Below are positions 35,321 to 44,694 of a stretch of DNA of 64,000 bases, piece by piece. How positions within the stretch are numbered: the first letter of the stretch is position 1; every line of letters starts with the position of its first letter. The DNA comes from Niastella vici (GTDB lineage Bacteria; Bacteroidota; Bacteroidia; Chitinophagales; Chitinophagaceae): contig NZ_LVYD01000001.1 in the NCBI RefSeq assembly GCF_002077945.1, positions 558,001 to 622,000 on the forward strand, read 5' to 3'. Under the pieces are notes generated by a model. That model was given only the letters and a program-made list of their open reading frames with translations. It searched no databases and had not been told where the DNA came from. The position numbers and the translations under genes were made by a program.

Positions 35321-36634
35321 TTAGTTTGAATCGAAATTTAAGAATGTAATTTCCGTGCTGAAGCTGCTGTTAAAGGTTACCAGGTTATTGAACTTCAACG
35401 TATCCATCCTGAACTGCAGTTTGGGATACTTGGCTTTCCAGGTTTCACTGATCTCTTCTATCCGTTCGCGAATGGTTTCGGGATTGAATTGATTTCCCTG
35501 CTGATCATAATATGGAACAGTAAACCCTAGCGCTTCAAAATACGAGCGATAGTTGATCTGAAAATATAATAAGATCAAATCGCTGAGCGGTTTGGGCAAA
35601 CTGTATGAATACTGGCTGAACGACAGCGAATATTCCATCACATTATTGGCAATGTTCGGATAACTGTTATCGCGGTACCAGGCCATATTTTGCGCCGCTG
35701 CATTAATGGCATCTGCCACCGTTTGATGGTGTTGCGGAACCACAATTGCGAACGTATGTTTTGAGCGGAACAGGAACGGGAACACTTCTTCTTTTGATTT
35801 GGCAAGCAGTTTTTTAAACCCTTCCATCATGCCCTGGTTACGCTCCATGGTTTGCTTTTCATCCTTGCGGTAATAGATCTCCACTACCTTTTCCAGTTCG
35901 TTCAACAGCTTGCCATCGGGGCAAATCAGGTAATCGATGCGGAAGGCCAGCGAAAGCAACAGGTAGGCTATTCCGCCCGAAAACTTGTCGGCATCCAGCG
36001 TGGCTATATAATCGAGCGTTTCCCTGATCCAGGTCATCATGAAATTATATTTCACTTCCTTTTCCGTGGTGGGAATCTCCGTAATATGTTCCGTATCCAC
36101 GGTTTGCAGGGCGGCAAATTCCTGTACCAGCAGGTCATCGAGCTTATCGGCTTTAATGGCCAGCTCTTTCAGCCCGTAATAAAGCTTATTGGGATTGGCA
36201 GCTCTTATATCGCTGTCGAACCGCATGCACAAACGGTCATTGTCGAGTGCATACCGGCTGTAATAAAGGCTGAAGTTCATTTCGAGCAGGCGGCGCATAA
36301 CAGGTACGCTGGCCTGCGGCATTTTGGCCAGGGTGATCTCGGCCTTCAGGCTTTCCTTGTCAAATTCGCCGCGAACGATCTTGGAACCCTGGAAGATCTG
36401 GAAGGTACCGCTGTCATTATCCCGCTTCAGGACCACATTTCCCAGTTTGTCGTCGGCCAGGTAATCGAAAAAGGCATCGATGCTTTCGTAATACGACTGT
36501 TGTTTGAAGAGATTGTCGGCATCGGTCCAACGGCGCACTTTTTCAACCGTTTTGTTATTATCCGAATAACGGCCGAAAGAGATGTCCGGATTGTCCGGCT
36601 TTTTTTTACCACGTCCGAAAAGTTTGTCGAACAT
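35321..36634 (-). CDS. large YbjN-like protein, partner of the cytoplasmic protease
   Basis: 437 residues from ATG 36634 (MFDKLFGRGKKKPDN); the frame continues to 36733 but the extra 33 residues are unlike the rest. After a short basic tail it has a YbjN/type-III-chaperone-like domain at about 60-180 (AFFDYLADDKLGNVVLKRDND, RRLLEMNFSLYYSRYALDNDRLCMRFDSD). A long helical middle follows, then a C-terminal half (about 285-437) with VFPFLFRSKHTFAIVVPQHH that I cannot place. There are no membrane segments. The protease gene begins 2 bases after its stop. Function unknown; a substrate adaptor or regulator of the protease is the simplest guess. Confidence 0.75.
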   Translation of the reverse strand: MFDKLFGRGKKKPDNPDISFGRYSDNNKTVEKVRRWTDADNLFKQQSYYESIDAFFDYLADDKLGNVVLKRDNDSGTFQIFQGSKIVRGEFDKESLKAEITLAKMPQASVPVMRRLLEMNFSLYYSRYALDNDRLCMRFDSDIRAANPNKLYYGLKELAIKADKLDDLLVQEFAALQTVDTEHITEIPTTEKEVKYNFMMTWIRETLDYIATLDADKFSGGIAYLLLSLAFRIDYLICPDGKLLNELEKVVEIYYRKDEKQTMERNQGMMEGFKKLLAKSKEEVFPFLFRSKHTFAIVVPQHHQTVADAINAAAQNMAWYRDNSYPNIANNVMEYSLSFSQYSYSLPKPLSDLILLYFQINYRSYFEALGFTVPYYDQQGNQFNPETIRERIEEISETWKAKYPKLQFRMDTLKFNNLVTFNSSFSTEITFLNFDSN

Positions 36635-37150
36635 ATAAGGTTTTATTGTTTTTAAATGCTGTACCGGGTCGGCTGGCTGGTAAAATTGCTGTTTATTTTT
36701 CATTTCAGCCACTGCCGCTGCAAAAATGCCCAACCACCGGGATACTTGTTATTTAATTTATAACCAATGTATTTCGCATGCTTTCCACTCCCAAATCAAG
36801 GCCAACCGCCTGCATTTGGTCCGGGCAGGTGAAGACCCAACCTTTACAGTTGCTGTGCATTAACGAAAGCACCACGTATATAAGTATTATGTGGGAAAAG
36901 CCGCCTCAACCACCCGGCCGAAACCTGTTGAAATACCCCTTTTGCAGAAAACGGCGCCAGCGGCCTGCTTATTCTTTCTACGGTTTGGAAAGTGAAAATA
37001 TTGAAATCGACACCCCATACACATTTCATGGAGCCGGATTTTCAATATCGCTGCCAGGCAAGATAGCGTATTTGTGGATTTCGTGTTTTAAAAAAAGCGG
37101 GTAAATTATTCAGTCATAACCCTATATTTGCTCAAATCTTAATCAGTTAT
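36635..37150. other. intergenic region before dnaN
   Basis: About 515 bases. It carries the dnaN -7 box near its right end. A 108-codon plus-strand frame at 36778-37104 has no start signal and an irregular composition, so I do not call it. Nothing else recognised. Confidence 0.4.
37123..37130 (+). promoter_or_regulatory. -7 element of dnaN
   Basis: TATATTTG matches TAnnTTTG and lies 20 bases before the dnaN start. No TTG at 19-21 bp upstream. Confidence 0.5.
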
Positions 37151-38266
37151 ATGAAGTTTATCGTTTCCTCTTCGGCTTTATTGAAACAATTACAACAGAT
37201 TAGCGGGGTGATAAATGCCAATACTGTATTGCCGATCCTGGAAGATTTTTTATTTGACGTGCAAAAAAATCAGCTTTCGGTAGTGGCAACCGACCTGGAA
37301 ACGGTAATGAAAATACAGCTGGAAGTAGAAGCGAAAGACACCGGCCGCGTATGTATTCCTGCCAAAATACTGATGGATTCTTTAAAGAACATTCCTGAGC
37401 AACCACTTACTTTTAATATCGATAAGAATTACGCGGTTGAAATAACCAGCGATAATGGTAAGTACAAAGTGATGGGTGAAAATCCCGATAACTTTCCAAA
37501 GGACCCGGTTGCTGATGATACCAATTCTTTCACTGTTACATCAGCAGCGTTGGTTACAGCTATCAATAAAACATTGTTTGCAGTAAGTAACGATGACCTT
37601 CGTCCGGCCATGACAGGCGTATTCTTTGAAATGGATAAAAAAGGGCTGCAGTTCGTAGCTACCGATGCACATCGTCTGGTTCGCTACAAACGCACTGATG
37701 TAAGCTGCCCTAAGAACGAGTCATTGATCGTTCCCAAAAAACCACTTACGCTGTTAAAAGCAGCCATGCCGGTGAACGATGATGAGCTTACCATCAGCTA
37801 CAACAGCAACCACCTGTTTGTAACTCATGGCACCACGCAATTAAGTTGCCGCCTCATTGATGCCCGTTTCCCCGATTATAAAGTAGTTATTCCTACAGAT
37901 AACCCTTATAAATTAACTGTAAACCGCACCGACTTTCAGGGCGCTTTACGCCGCGTAGGTATTTTTAGTAATAAAAGCACCAACCAGGTTGTATTGAGCA
38001 TCAGCGGCAGCCAGTTGCAGTTAACCGCACAGGATATTGATTTTTCGTTTGAAGGTAATGAGCGTATGAAGTGTCAATACAATGGTGAAGACCTGCAGAT
38101 TGCCTTTAATGCCAAATTTTTGATTGAAATGTTAAGCGCTACCGATACGGAAGATGTAACCGTTGAATTATCAACGAGCACAAAAGCCGGTATCATACGT
38201 CCCGGAGACCAGGATGATAATGAAGAGCTGTTGATGCTGGTAATGCCATTAATGTTGAACACCTGA
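37151..38266 (+). CDS. dnaN: DNA polymerase III beta subunit (sliding clamp)
   Basis: 371 residues, the usual size, with three topologically similar domains (about 1-120, 128-245 and 250-371). MKFIVSSSALLKQLQQISGVI, AKILMDSLKNIP, FVATDAHRLVRYK and LLMLVMPLML are the familiar clamp motifs. The head-to-tail ring encircles DNA and tethers the polymerase. It is a single-gene unit with its own promoter and terminator, not next to dnaA here. In many bacteria dnaN lies near the origin; the DnaA-box clusters of this window are about 20 kb to the right. Confidence 0.97.
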   Translation: MKFIVSSSALLKQLQQISGVINANTVLPILEDFLFDVQKNQLSVVATDLETVMKIQLEVEAKDTGRVCIPAKILMDSLKNIPEQPLTFNIDKNYAVEITSDNGKYKVMGENPDNFPKDPVADDTNSFTVTSAALVTAINKTLFAVSNDDLRPAMTGVFFEMDKKGLQFVATDAHRLVRYKRTDVSCPKNESLIVPKKPLTLLKAAMPVNDDELTISYNSNHLFVTHGTTQLSCRLIDARFPDYKVVIPTDNPYKLTVNRTDFQGALRRVGIFSNKSTNQVVLSISGSQLQLTAQDIDFSFEGNERMKCQYNGEDLQIAFNAKFLIEMLSATDTEDVTVELSTSTKAGIIRPGDQDDNEELLMLVMPLMLNT

Positions 38267-38305
38267 TCGCTATTCTTTTATAGTTTGTTATTATTACAAA
38301 AGCAG

Positions 38306-38337
38306 AACCCCGGCAAATGGCCTGGGTTTTGTTTTTT
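38306..38337 (+). terminator. intrinsic terminator after dnaN
   Basis: Stem of about nine pairs (AACCCCGGC with GCCTGGGTT, one mismatch) followed by TTGTTTTTT. Confidence 0.8.
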
Positions 38338-38504
38338 ATGGAAAAAATAAACGATGGTAAAATTTTACGATATAAAAAAGATTAAACGGCCTCGTTTAAC
38401 AAATTAAGCCATTGAAAATATTTGAACCCCTTCGCAAAGTCCACAGCGCAGGCACTCACACGGAATTTTATCCGTAAATTACTACTACAAACGATTCATA
38501 AGCC

Positions 38505-39323
38505 ATGCAAACTTTCATGCAATTTTGGGAGAACATTGCCTCCTGGCAACGGATGGCCATCTTGCTGGGTGGTATGGTATTTTTCTGGCTCATTGAAGGG
38601 TATTATCCGCTCTTTGCCTTTTCCTGGAAACGTTATAAACATGCCGGCGTTAACCTGATATTCCTGACCACTACTGTTATACTGAATATAGTGTTGGGTT
38701 CCATTACCATTTTAGCCTGCAAATGGGTTACTGAAAACCATTTTGGCCTGCTGAACGTATTGAAGCTGCCCTTATGGGTGAATATTATTCTGGGTTTGCT
38801 GTTTATGGATTTCTTCGCCCAGTATGCCCCGCACTACCTGATGCATAAAATAAAGTGGATGTGGAAATTTCATATGATCCACCACAGTGATACCAAGGTT
38901 GATGTTACCACCGGCACCCGGCATCACCCCGGCGAGTGGATCTTCAGGGAATGCTTTGCCATCATTGGTGTATATGCATTGGGACTTTCTATTGGGATGT
39001 ATTTTTTATACCGCAGTGTGTCGGCCATTTTCACGCATTTCAATCATGCCAACATCCACGTTCCGCAATGGCTCGATAAACCCATTAGCTGGATCTTCGT
39101 TTCACCCAATATGCACAAAGTGCATCATCATTATAAACGCCCGTATACCGATACAAACTACGCAAATATCTTTTCGTTATGGGACCGCCTGTTCGGCACC
39201 TTTGCCTATACCGATCCCAGGCTGTTGCATTACGGGCTCGATGTGTTGGATGAAAAAACAGATGAGAGTTTGATGTATCAATTGAAGATCCCGTTCAATA
39301 AGAATATCAAGACCGATTACTAG
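38505..39323 (+). CDS. sterol desaturase / fatty acid hydroxylase superfamily protein
   Basis: 272 residues, integral membrane. Four to five hydrophobic segments lie before and between three histidine clusters: HYLMHKIKW/HMIHH, TRHHPGE, and HANIH with HKVHHH (about 120-230). The eight-histidine pattern binds a di-iron centre for hydroxylation or desaturation of lipid carbon chains. Bacterial members modify fatty acids, sterols, carotenoids or hopanoid-like lipids; which applies here cannot be decided. Single gene between dnaN and the transglutaminase cluster. Confidence 0.88.
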   Translation: MQTFMQFWENIASWQRMAILLGGMVFFWLIEGYYPLFAFSWKRYKHAGVNLIFLTTTVILNIVLGSITILACKWVTENHFGLLNVLKLPLWVNIILGLLFMDFFAQYAPHYLMHKIKWMWKFHMIHHSDTKVDVTTGTRHHPGEWIFRECFAIIGVYALGLSIGMYFLYRSVSAIFTHFNHANIHVPQWLDKPISWIFVSPNMHKVHHHYKRPYTDTNYANIFSLWDRLFGTFAYTDPRLLHYGLDVLDEKTDESLMYQLKIPFNKNIKTDY

Positions 39324-39382
39324 AACTGAGTCTCCCTAGACCCTAGTGCTTATCCCAACGAGTCGGAAGGGTTGGGGGATGC

Positions 39383-40357
39383 TTATTGTTGCTGTTGCTG
39401 CTGTTGAATCATCTCCATATATTTTCTATATGAATTTTCATCGCTCTTGTTTCCGCCATTGGTAATGGGATGCGGTTTCAATATGGTTGCCTGATCATCC
39501 TGTGTATGACCATCTTCATAACTTACCGATACGCCCACTTCGAGGCTGTGGTTGGAGGGACCTTTATAGGTTCCCTTTACCGGAGAGCAATCTCTGAAAT
39601 TGCGGCCTACAGCCAGTCGCACATGCAGGTCGTTTACAAAACAATTATTGGTTGGGTCTAAACCCAGCCAGCCATAATTGGGAATATAGGCTTCTACCCA
39701 GGCATGGGTGGCACCTTCGCCGCGCATGCCGTTGTGGTTCGGACAAACATATCCGCTCACATAGCGGGCGGGAATGCCGGTCATCCGCAGCATCACCAGT
39801 AAAATATGGGCAAAATCCTGGCAAACGCCGGCTTTCAATTTCCAGATCTCATCGGTAGTGGTTTCTACACTGGTAACCCCTTTTATATATTGAAATTCCT
39901 GGTAAACATATTCATTCAGCTTTAGGGCAGCGGTTAACGGAGTAACCTGCAAATATTGACCTACCTGGGTATCGCGTTTTATTTCATGCACCACTTCACA
40001 GGATTCCTGTTTCAGGAAATCAATGAGCGGCACCTGGTATTTTATTGCCTGTAAACTATTCCATTGCTCTTCTTTGGAAACAGCATCTTCGGGCAGGGGC
40101 CTGCTTTTGGTCACCACTTCAATCTTTGAGTCAATCTTCAGTTCGCTGTGTGGCTCGGCAAACATGAATGAACCCACTTCATTACCATAATAATCTTTAT
40201 ATATATCCACGGCAGGCTCGCCGGTGATGGTAAGGTCCTGTTTTAATACAGTCTGATAATCATCTTTTACAGGGAACAAAATGATCTGGTTGGCGCTGTT
40301 ACGAACCGGAACTTCGTACGTATACCTGGTAACGTGATGAATTTTGAATTGTGGCAT
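39383..40357 (-). CDS. transglutaminase-like cysteine protease-fold protein
   Basis: 324 residues from ATG 40357 (MPQFKIHHVTRYTYEVPVRNS, the normal family opening); the longer frame would overlap the upstream gene. The N-terminal bacterial transglutaminase-like domain (1-80) is followed by the catalytic domain. The triad is C in KAGVCQDFAH, H in GATHAWVEAY and D in GLDPTNN. It is the last gene of the conserved cluster with the ATP-grasp and alpha-E genes. The C-terminus ends in seven glutamines (39386-39406), a CAR microsatellite. Such clusters are thought to make or ligate a peptide-like modification; the product is unknown. Confidence 0.88.
   Translation of the reverse strand: MPQFKIHHVTRYTYEVPVRNSANQIILFPVKDDYQTVLKQDLTITGEPAVDIYKDYYGNEVGSFMFAEPHSELKIDSKIEVVTKSRPLPEDAVSKEEQWNSLQAIKYQVPLIDFLKQESCEVVHEIKRDTQVGQYLQVTPLTAALKLNEYVYQEFQYIKGVTSVETTTDEIWKLKAGVCQDFAHILLVMLRMTGIPARYVSGYVCPNHNGMRGEGATHAWVEAYIPNYGWLGLDPTNNCFVNDLHVRLAVGRNFRDCSPVKGTYKGPSNHSLEVGVSVSYEDGHTQDDQATILKPHPITNGGNKSDENSYRKYMEMIQQQQQQQ
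39386..39406 (-). repeat. CAA/CAG microsatellite at the end of the transglutaminase gene
   Basis: Seven consecutive glutamine codons immediately before the stop (CAA CAA CAG CAA CAG CAG CAA). Length variation by slippage would change only the C-terminal polyglutamine tail. Confidence 0.8.
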
Positions 40358-40388
40358 GGTTGGCAAAAATACAAAGTCCTGACTGGTT

Positions 40389-41324
40389 TTAAGAATACGC
40401 AAAACAACATTGGTTCAGGGCATTGCCAATGGCGTACAGATCATTCTTGATATCGATTAAATACTGGTGCAGGTTCTGGCTGATGATGGCATCTGCTGTT
40501 GAATAACGCACCTTGCTCAGCAGTTTGCCGATCATAAAATCGAGCTGCTGGTAATTATTCACTTTCCCTTCCTGCTTCAGCCGGTCGAAATAACGTTGCA
40601 GCCGGGTTATGGAGTAAATGATGGAACGCGGAAAATGGTTGTTCAACACAACCTGTTCCACCACATTGCGCGCATCAAAACCGGTGCGGTAGGTTTTCAG
40701 GTATAATTCATACCCGGCAATCGACAACAACAGGTACTTCCAGTAAGGGGCATCGGCCACGGTATCGATATCGTAATGATTATTGATCACCCGCATGTTG
40801 AGCAGGTCGGCCGATAATATGGCGCGCTCCAGGAATTTGCCAATGTTCATAAAGGAATAGCCCTCGCCCCGCGACATGGTGATATCGGCCGTTCCGTAAT
40901 ACAGGAGGCCCTGCTTTATGAGTACATCGAGTATGGTGATGGGATCATCTTTCTGTAACCAGTGCGAAAGCCACTCTTCTTTTGTAGTATGGTAATAATC
41001 GTTCAAACATTGCCACAGTTCTTTGGTGATGTGGTCCTGCACACTGCGGGCATTTTCACGGGCCCGCGTAACAATATTCACCACTGCATTGGGATTTTCC
41101 CTGTCGGTGACAATATATTGCAAAATAGCGCGCGGGTTCGTTTCCAGCTTTTTGGCTTCGGGTTCTTCCAGGTAGGTGAACAGGCGAAGCACCGGCTGCC
41201 ACGAAAATTCCATGATGCTATCCTGCGAATACGCATAGTTAACTTTCAACATGCGCAAGATACCATCACTGCGTTCTATGTAACGGCTCATCCAGTATAA
41301 ACTATCGGCTACTCTACTAAGCAT
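40389..41324 (-). CDS. alpha-E domain protein (DUF403)
   Basis: 311 residues, mostly helical. MLSRVADSLYWMSRYIERSDGILRMLKVNY is the family's typical opening and the motif LFTYLEEPEAKK follows. The protein is soluble. It lies between the ATP-grasp gene (34 bases upstream) and the transglutaminase gene on the same strand. This three-gene set is found in many bacteria, where the ATP-grasp protein may form a peptide bond, the alpha-E protein is a helical partner, and the transglutaminase may cleave or transfer. The role of the cluster is undefined; all three genes here appear intact. Confidence 0.9.
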   Translation of the reverse strand: MLSRVADSLYWMSRYIERSDGILRMLKVNYAYSQDSIMEFSWQPVLRLFTYLEEPEAKKLETNPRAILQYIVTDRENPNAVVNIVTRARENARSVQDHITKELWQCLNDYYHTTKEEWLSHWLQKDDPITILDVLIKQGLLYYGTADITMSRGEGYSFMNIGKFLERAILSADLLNMRVINNHYDIDTVADAPYWKYLLLSIAGYELYLKTYRTGFDARNVVEQVVLNNHFPRSIIYSITRLQRYFDRLKQEGKVNNYQQLDFMIGKLLSKVRYSTADAIISQNLHQYLIDIKNDLYAIGNALNQCCFAYS

Positions 41325-41358
41325 CAGTTCGGTTGGTTTGTTATTTTAGTTATTTATC

Positions 41359-42807
41359 TTATACTGCCAGTACCCAGGTATCCTTACTTCCGCCGCCCTG
41401 CGATGAATTAACCACCAGCGAGCCTTCGCGCAGTGCTACCCGCGTCAATCCGCCCGGTACAATTTCAATACCATCCGGTCCGCACAAGGCATAAGGCCGC
41501 AGATCAACCCGCCGCGGCTGCAGTTTTCCCTGCATATAACAGGGCGCCGACGACAAGCTGATAATAGGTTGCGCAATAAACTGGCGTGGGTCTTTTATAA
41601 TTTCCGCACAGTAATTTTTTATTTCTTCTTCGCCGGCCGCATTGCCCATCAACATGCCATAACCGCCGCTTTCATTGGTTTTCTTCACCACCATGTTGGT
41701 AATATTGTTGAAAACATATTCCTGCTGTTCCCGGTCATCGAGCCGGTAGGTGGGCACATTTTTTAATATGGGTTCCTCATTCAGGTAATACCTGATCATA
41801 TCGGGCACATAACAATAAATAGCTTTGTCATCGGCCACGCCATTCCCTATTGCATTAACAATGGCCACATTGCCTTTTCGATACGCATTCATAATGCCTG
41901 AAACGCCCAGCATACTGTTGGGATTAAATGTGAGCGGGTCGAGGAACTCATCATCTACGCGGCGATAAATAACATCCACCTGTTGCAGTCCATAAGTGGT
42001 TTTCATATACACCCGGTGGTTATCCACAACCAGGTCACGGCCTTCAACCAGTTCTACCCCCATCAGCCGCGCCAGTGTTGTATGTTCAAAATAGGCAGAA
42101 TTATAAATACCCGGCGTAAGCAATACAATGGTGGGATTGGCAATTTGCCGGGGCGAAAGCGATACGAGGTTTTTGTGTAAGATATTGGGATATTCTATTA
42201 CGCTTCGCACATTATTCTGCGGCAGCAGATCGGGAAAAAGACGTTTGGTGATCTCGCGGTTCTCGAGCATATAGCTTACGCCGCTGGGCGTTCGCAGGTT
42301 ATCTTCCAATATATAAAAAGAACCATCGTTGTTGCGGATGAGATCGATGCCCGCAATGTGCACATACAGATCGTAAGGCACCGGCAGGTTGAACATTTCG
42401 CGTAAATAGTGCGGGCAACTATATATCATGTCGATGGGCACTATCCCATCTTTTAATATAAACTGATTGTGATAAACATCTTTTAAAAACAGGTTCAGGG
42501 CCTTCAGCCGCTGCTTGATGCCTTTTTCAATATGCTCCCACTCGGCTGCGGTAATGATACGGGGAATAATATCGAATGGAAAAATTTTCTCAATGCCCTC
42601 GCCGCTGCTGTAAACGGTGAACGTGACGCCCTGGCTCATAAAGAGCCGTTTGGCCAGCTCCTCTTTTTTGTTCAACTCTTCCAGATCAAGCTGCTGCATA
42701 AATTCAACCACCCGCTGGTACTGTTCGCGCACAGATGACTCCCGGTACATTTCATCCCAGGTATTGGTATCCACAAAATAAGACTTTAGCAATTCGGTAG
42801 CTTGCAT
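41359..42807 (-). CDS. circularly permuted ATP-grasp type 2 family protein (DUF404/DUF407)
   Basis: 482 residues. ISLSSAPCYMQGKLQPRRVDLRPYALCG and the preceding KKTNESGGYGMLMGNA are the ATP-grasp motifs in permuted order typical of this family. LEDNLRTPSGVSYMLENRE (about 170) carries the conserved acidic and glycine residues. ATP-grasp enzymes form amide or similar bonds using ATP. It is the first gene of the trio with the alpha-E and transglutaminase genes. No terminator interrupts the set, and no clear -7 box lies upstream in the 124-base gap to kdsB. Confidence 0.9.
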   Translation of the reverse strand: MQATELLKSYFVDTNTWDEMYRESSVREQYQRVVEFMQQLDLEELNKKEELAKRLFMSQGVTFTVYSSGEGIEKIFPFDIIPRIITAAEWEHIEKGIKQRLKALNLFLKDVYHNQFILKDGIVPIDMIYSCPHYLREMFNLPVPYDLYVHIAGIDLIRNNDGSFYILEDNLRTPSGVSYMLENREITKRLFPDLLPQNNVRSVIEYPNILHKNLVSLSPRQIANPTIVLLTPGIYNSAYFEHTTLARLMGVELVEGRDLVVDNHRVYMKTTYGLQQVDVIYRRVDDEFLDPLTFNPNSMLGVSGIMNAYRKGNVAIVNAIGNGVADDKAIYCYVPDMIRYYLNEEPILKNVPTYRLDDREQQEYVFNNITNMVVKKTNESGGYGMLMGNAAGEEEIKNYCAEIIKDPRQFIAQPIISLSSAPCYMQGKLQPRRVDLRPYALCGPDGIEIVPGGLTRVALREGSLVVNSSQGGGSKDTWVLAV

Positions 42808-42931
42808 ACAGAATAGTTTGGTAAAATTTCATGGCAGGCAAATCGCAGGAGGGAAAATGGAACCCATTCAAATATAATGAAATGACCGCGTTTAGCCATC
42901 ATTCAAAGCTGCTTTTCTTATCTTTATCCCG

Positions 42932-43660
42932 ATGAAAAAAATTGCAATGATCCCGGCCCGCTATGCGGCAACCCGGTTTCCTGCCAAATTAATGCAGCAG
43001 CTGGGTACCAAAACAGTTATTCGCCACACCTATGACAATACCGTAGCCACAGGTTTATTTGATGAAGTTTGGGTGGTGACCGATAGTGAAATTATTTATA
43101 ATGAAATTGTATCAAATGGCGGCAAAGCCTGTATGAGCCGCCAGGAGCATGAAAGCGGCAGCGACCGCATTGCCGAAGCAGTGGCCGATATAGAAACAGA
43201 TATCGTCGTAAATGTGCAGGGCGATGAACCCTTTGTAAAAAAAGAACCGCTGCACAAATTATTACAGGTATTTGAAGGTGAAGCCGGCGCCAAAGTGCAG
43301 GTGGCTTCCCTGATGCAGGTGCTGAAAGAACCGCAATTCATTGCCGACCCTAATTATGTTAAGGTGGCGGTTGACAAAAACATGAATTCGCTTTTTTTCA
43401 GCAGAAGTATTATCCCCTACCCGCGGAACAACGAAGCCATCATTACTTATTATGAACATATTGGTGTATACGCCTTTCGCAAAGAGGCCCTCATGAGCTT
43501 CACTACCTGGCGCATGACCCCATTGGAAGCCGCTGAAAAAATTGAATGCCTCCGTTACCTCGAAAACGGAATACCATTAAAAATGGTCGTAACAGACTAT
43601 ATGGGCGTTGAAATTGATACGCCCGAAGACCTGGAAAGAGCAGCCAGGCTGTTAAAATGA
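42932..43660 (+). CDS. kdsB: 3-deoxy-manno-octulosonate cytidylyltransferase (KdsB)
   Basis: 242 residues, the usual size. It opens MKKIAMIPARYAATRFPAKLMQQLG with the nucleotide-binding R and the PAR-sttRfP-K pattern, followed by VVTDSEII, NVQGDEPF and YFSRSIIPY. It activates Kdo (or 8-amino-Kdo in some bacteria) as CMP-sugar for lipid A inner core synthesis in the cytoplasm. The ROK-family gene overlaps it by 4 bases (ATGA), indicating translational coupling. A TATCTTTA box near 42920 is a weak promoter candidate. A putative Kdo 8-oxidase gene is 4.4 kb downstream. Confidence 0.93.
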   Translation: MKKIAMIPARYAATRFPAKLMQQLGTKTVIRHTYDNTVATGLFDEVWVVTDSEIIYNEIVSNGGKACMSRQEHESGSDRIAEAVADIETDIVVNVQGDEPFVKKEPLHKLLQVFEGEAGAKVQVASLMQVLKEPQFIADPNYVKVAVDKNMNSLFFSRSIIPYPRNNEAIITYYEHIGVYAFRKEALMSFTTWRMTPLEAAEKIECLRYLENGIPLKMVVTDYMGVEIDTPEDLERAARLLK

Positions 43661-44601
43661 TTGAAGAATTAAACCACTTAACTACCAACATGACGCAACC
43701 ACTTTGGGGCATTGACCTGGGCGGAACCAAAATAGAAGGCGCTATCGTTCCTTCTTTGGATAATCCGCAACCCATTCTCAGGACCCGCATCGATACCGAA
43801 GGTCATAAAGGATATGAACACATCATTGGCCAAATCGATCAGCTGGTAAAAACGATGAAAAAGCAATCGGGTCTTGAACCGGCCCGCATTGGATTAGGAA
43901 CGCCCGGCGTGCTGGACCCCATATTGCAGACCATGAAAAACTGCAACAGCACAGCACTGAATGGAAAACCACTAAAAAAAGACCTGGAAGAAAAACTGGG
44001 TATTCCCTGCGTGCTGGCCAATGACGCCAATTGCTTTGCCCTTGCCGAAACACACTGGGGTGTTGTAAAAGAAAAAGCACCCAATGCTCAAATGGTATTT
44101 GGTATTATTATGGGCACCGGCGTTGGCGGGGGTATTGTAATTAACGGACACGTTTGGAATGGCAAACACGGCATCGGCGGCGAGTGGGGCCATAATTTCC
44201 TCGATGAATCGGGCGGTCCCTGTTATTGTGGCAAAACCGGTTGTGTAGAAACCGTTTTATCAGGGCCCGGTTTGCAACGGTATTATAAAAGCATTACCGG
44301 TTCCATGTTGTCATTAAAAGATATTCTGGCGCATGCCCTGCAGGGTAATGACCCTGCAGCCATCAAAACCATTGACCGGCTGCACCATTTCTTTGGCAAG
44401 GCTGTTTCTGTTATCACCAATATGCTCGATCCTGATGTGATCGTTATAGGAGGTGGGGTTGGAAATATCGACAGCATTTACACCGCCGGTGTAGAATCGC
44501 TGCATAAATTTATTTTCAACAACCGGGTAGATGTTCAAATTTTAAAACCCAGCCTCGGCGACAGTGCCGGCGTTTTTGGCGCAGCTGCGCTGGTGGCATA
44601 A
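43657..44601 (+). CDS. ROK-family sugar kinase
   Basis: 314 residues with an ATG overlapping the kdsB stop (ATGA). An alternative start is the Met at residue 12, just before the ATP motif. WGIDLGGTKIEGAIV is the phosphate-binding loop; VLANDANCFALAE gives the catalytic aspartate region; GGEWGHNFLDESGGPCYCGKTGCVETVLSGPGL is the ROK signature with the C-x-C-G-x-x-G-C zinc site. The kinase domain is complete; no DNA-binding domain precedes it, so it is an enzyme and not a repressor. Probable substrate: a hexose such as glucose or fructose, by family analogy. It is coupled to kdsB. Confidence 0.9.
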   Translation: MIEELNHLTTNMTQPLWGIDLGGTKIEGAIVPSLDNPQPILRTRIDTEGHKGYEHIIGQIDQLVKTMKKQSGLEPARIGLGTPGVLDPILQTMKNCNSTALNGKPLKKDLEEKLGIPCVLANDANCFALAETHWGVVKEKAPNAQMVFGIIMGTGVGGGIVINGHVWNGKHGIGGEWGHNFLDESGGPCYCGKTGCVETVLSGPGLQRYYKSITGSMLSLKDILAHALQGNDPAAIKTIDRLHHFFGKAVSVITNMLDPDVIVIGGGVGNIDSIYTAGVESLHKFIFNNRVDVQILKPSLGDSAGVFGAAALVA

Positions 44602-44608
44602 AATAGCT

Positions 44609-44650
44609 AAGGGAAGGACTTCCAGTCGGTGGAACCCTTCCCTTTTACAT
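44609..44650. terminator. bidirectional terminator between the ROK and AhpD genes
   Basis: Perfect 9-bp stem AAGGGAAGG/CCTTCCCTT (44609-44617 with 44636-44644) between two converging genes, with T-rich tails in both directions. Confidence 0.8.
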
Positions 44651-44694
44651 TATCCTTGTTGACTACCTGAAAAAAATTTTTGAGGCCCTTCCCA

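Noticed and set aside
36778-37104. 108-codon plus-strand frame upstream of dnaN
   Set aside because: Overlaps the region where the neighbouring genes' control sequences should lie; cysteine- and proline-rich without structure, no start signal.
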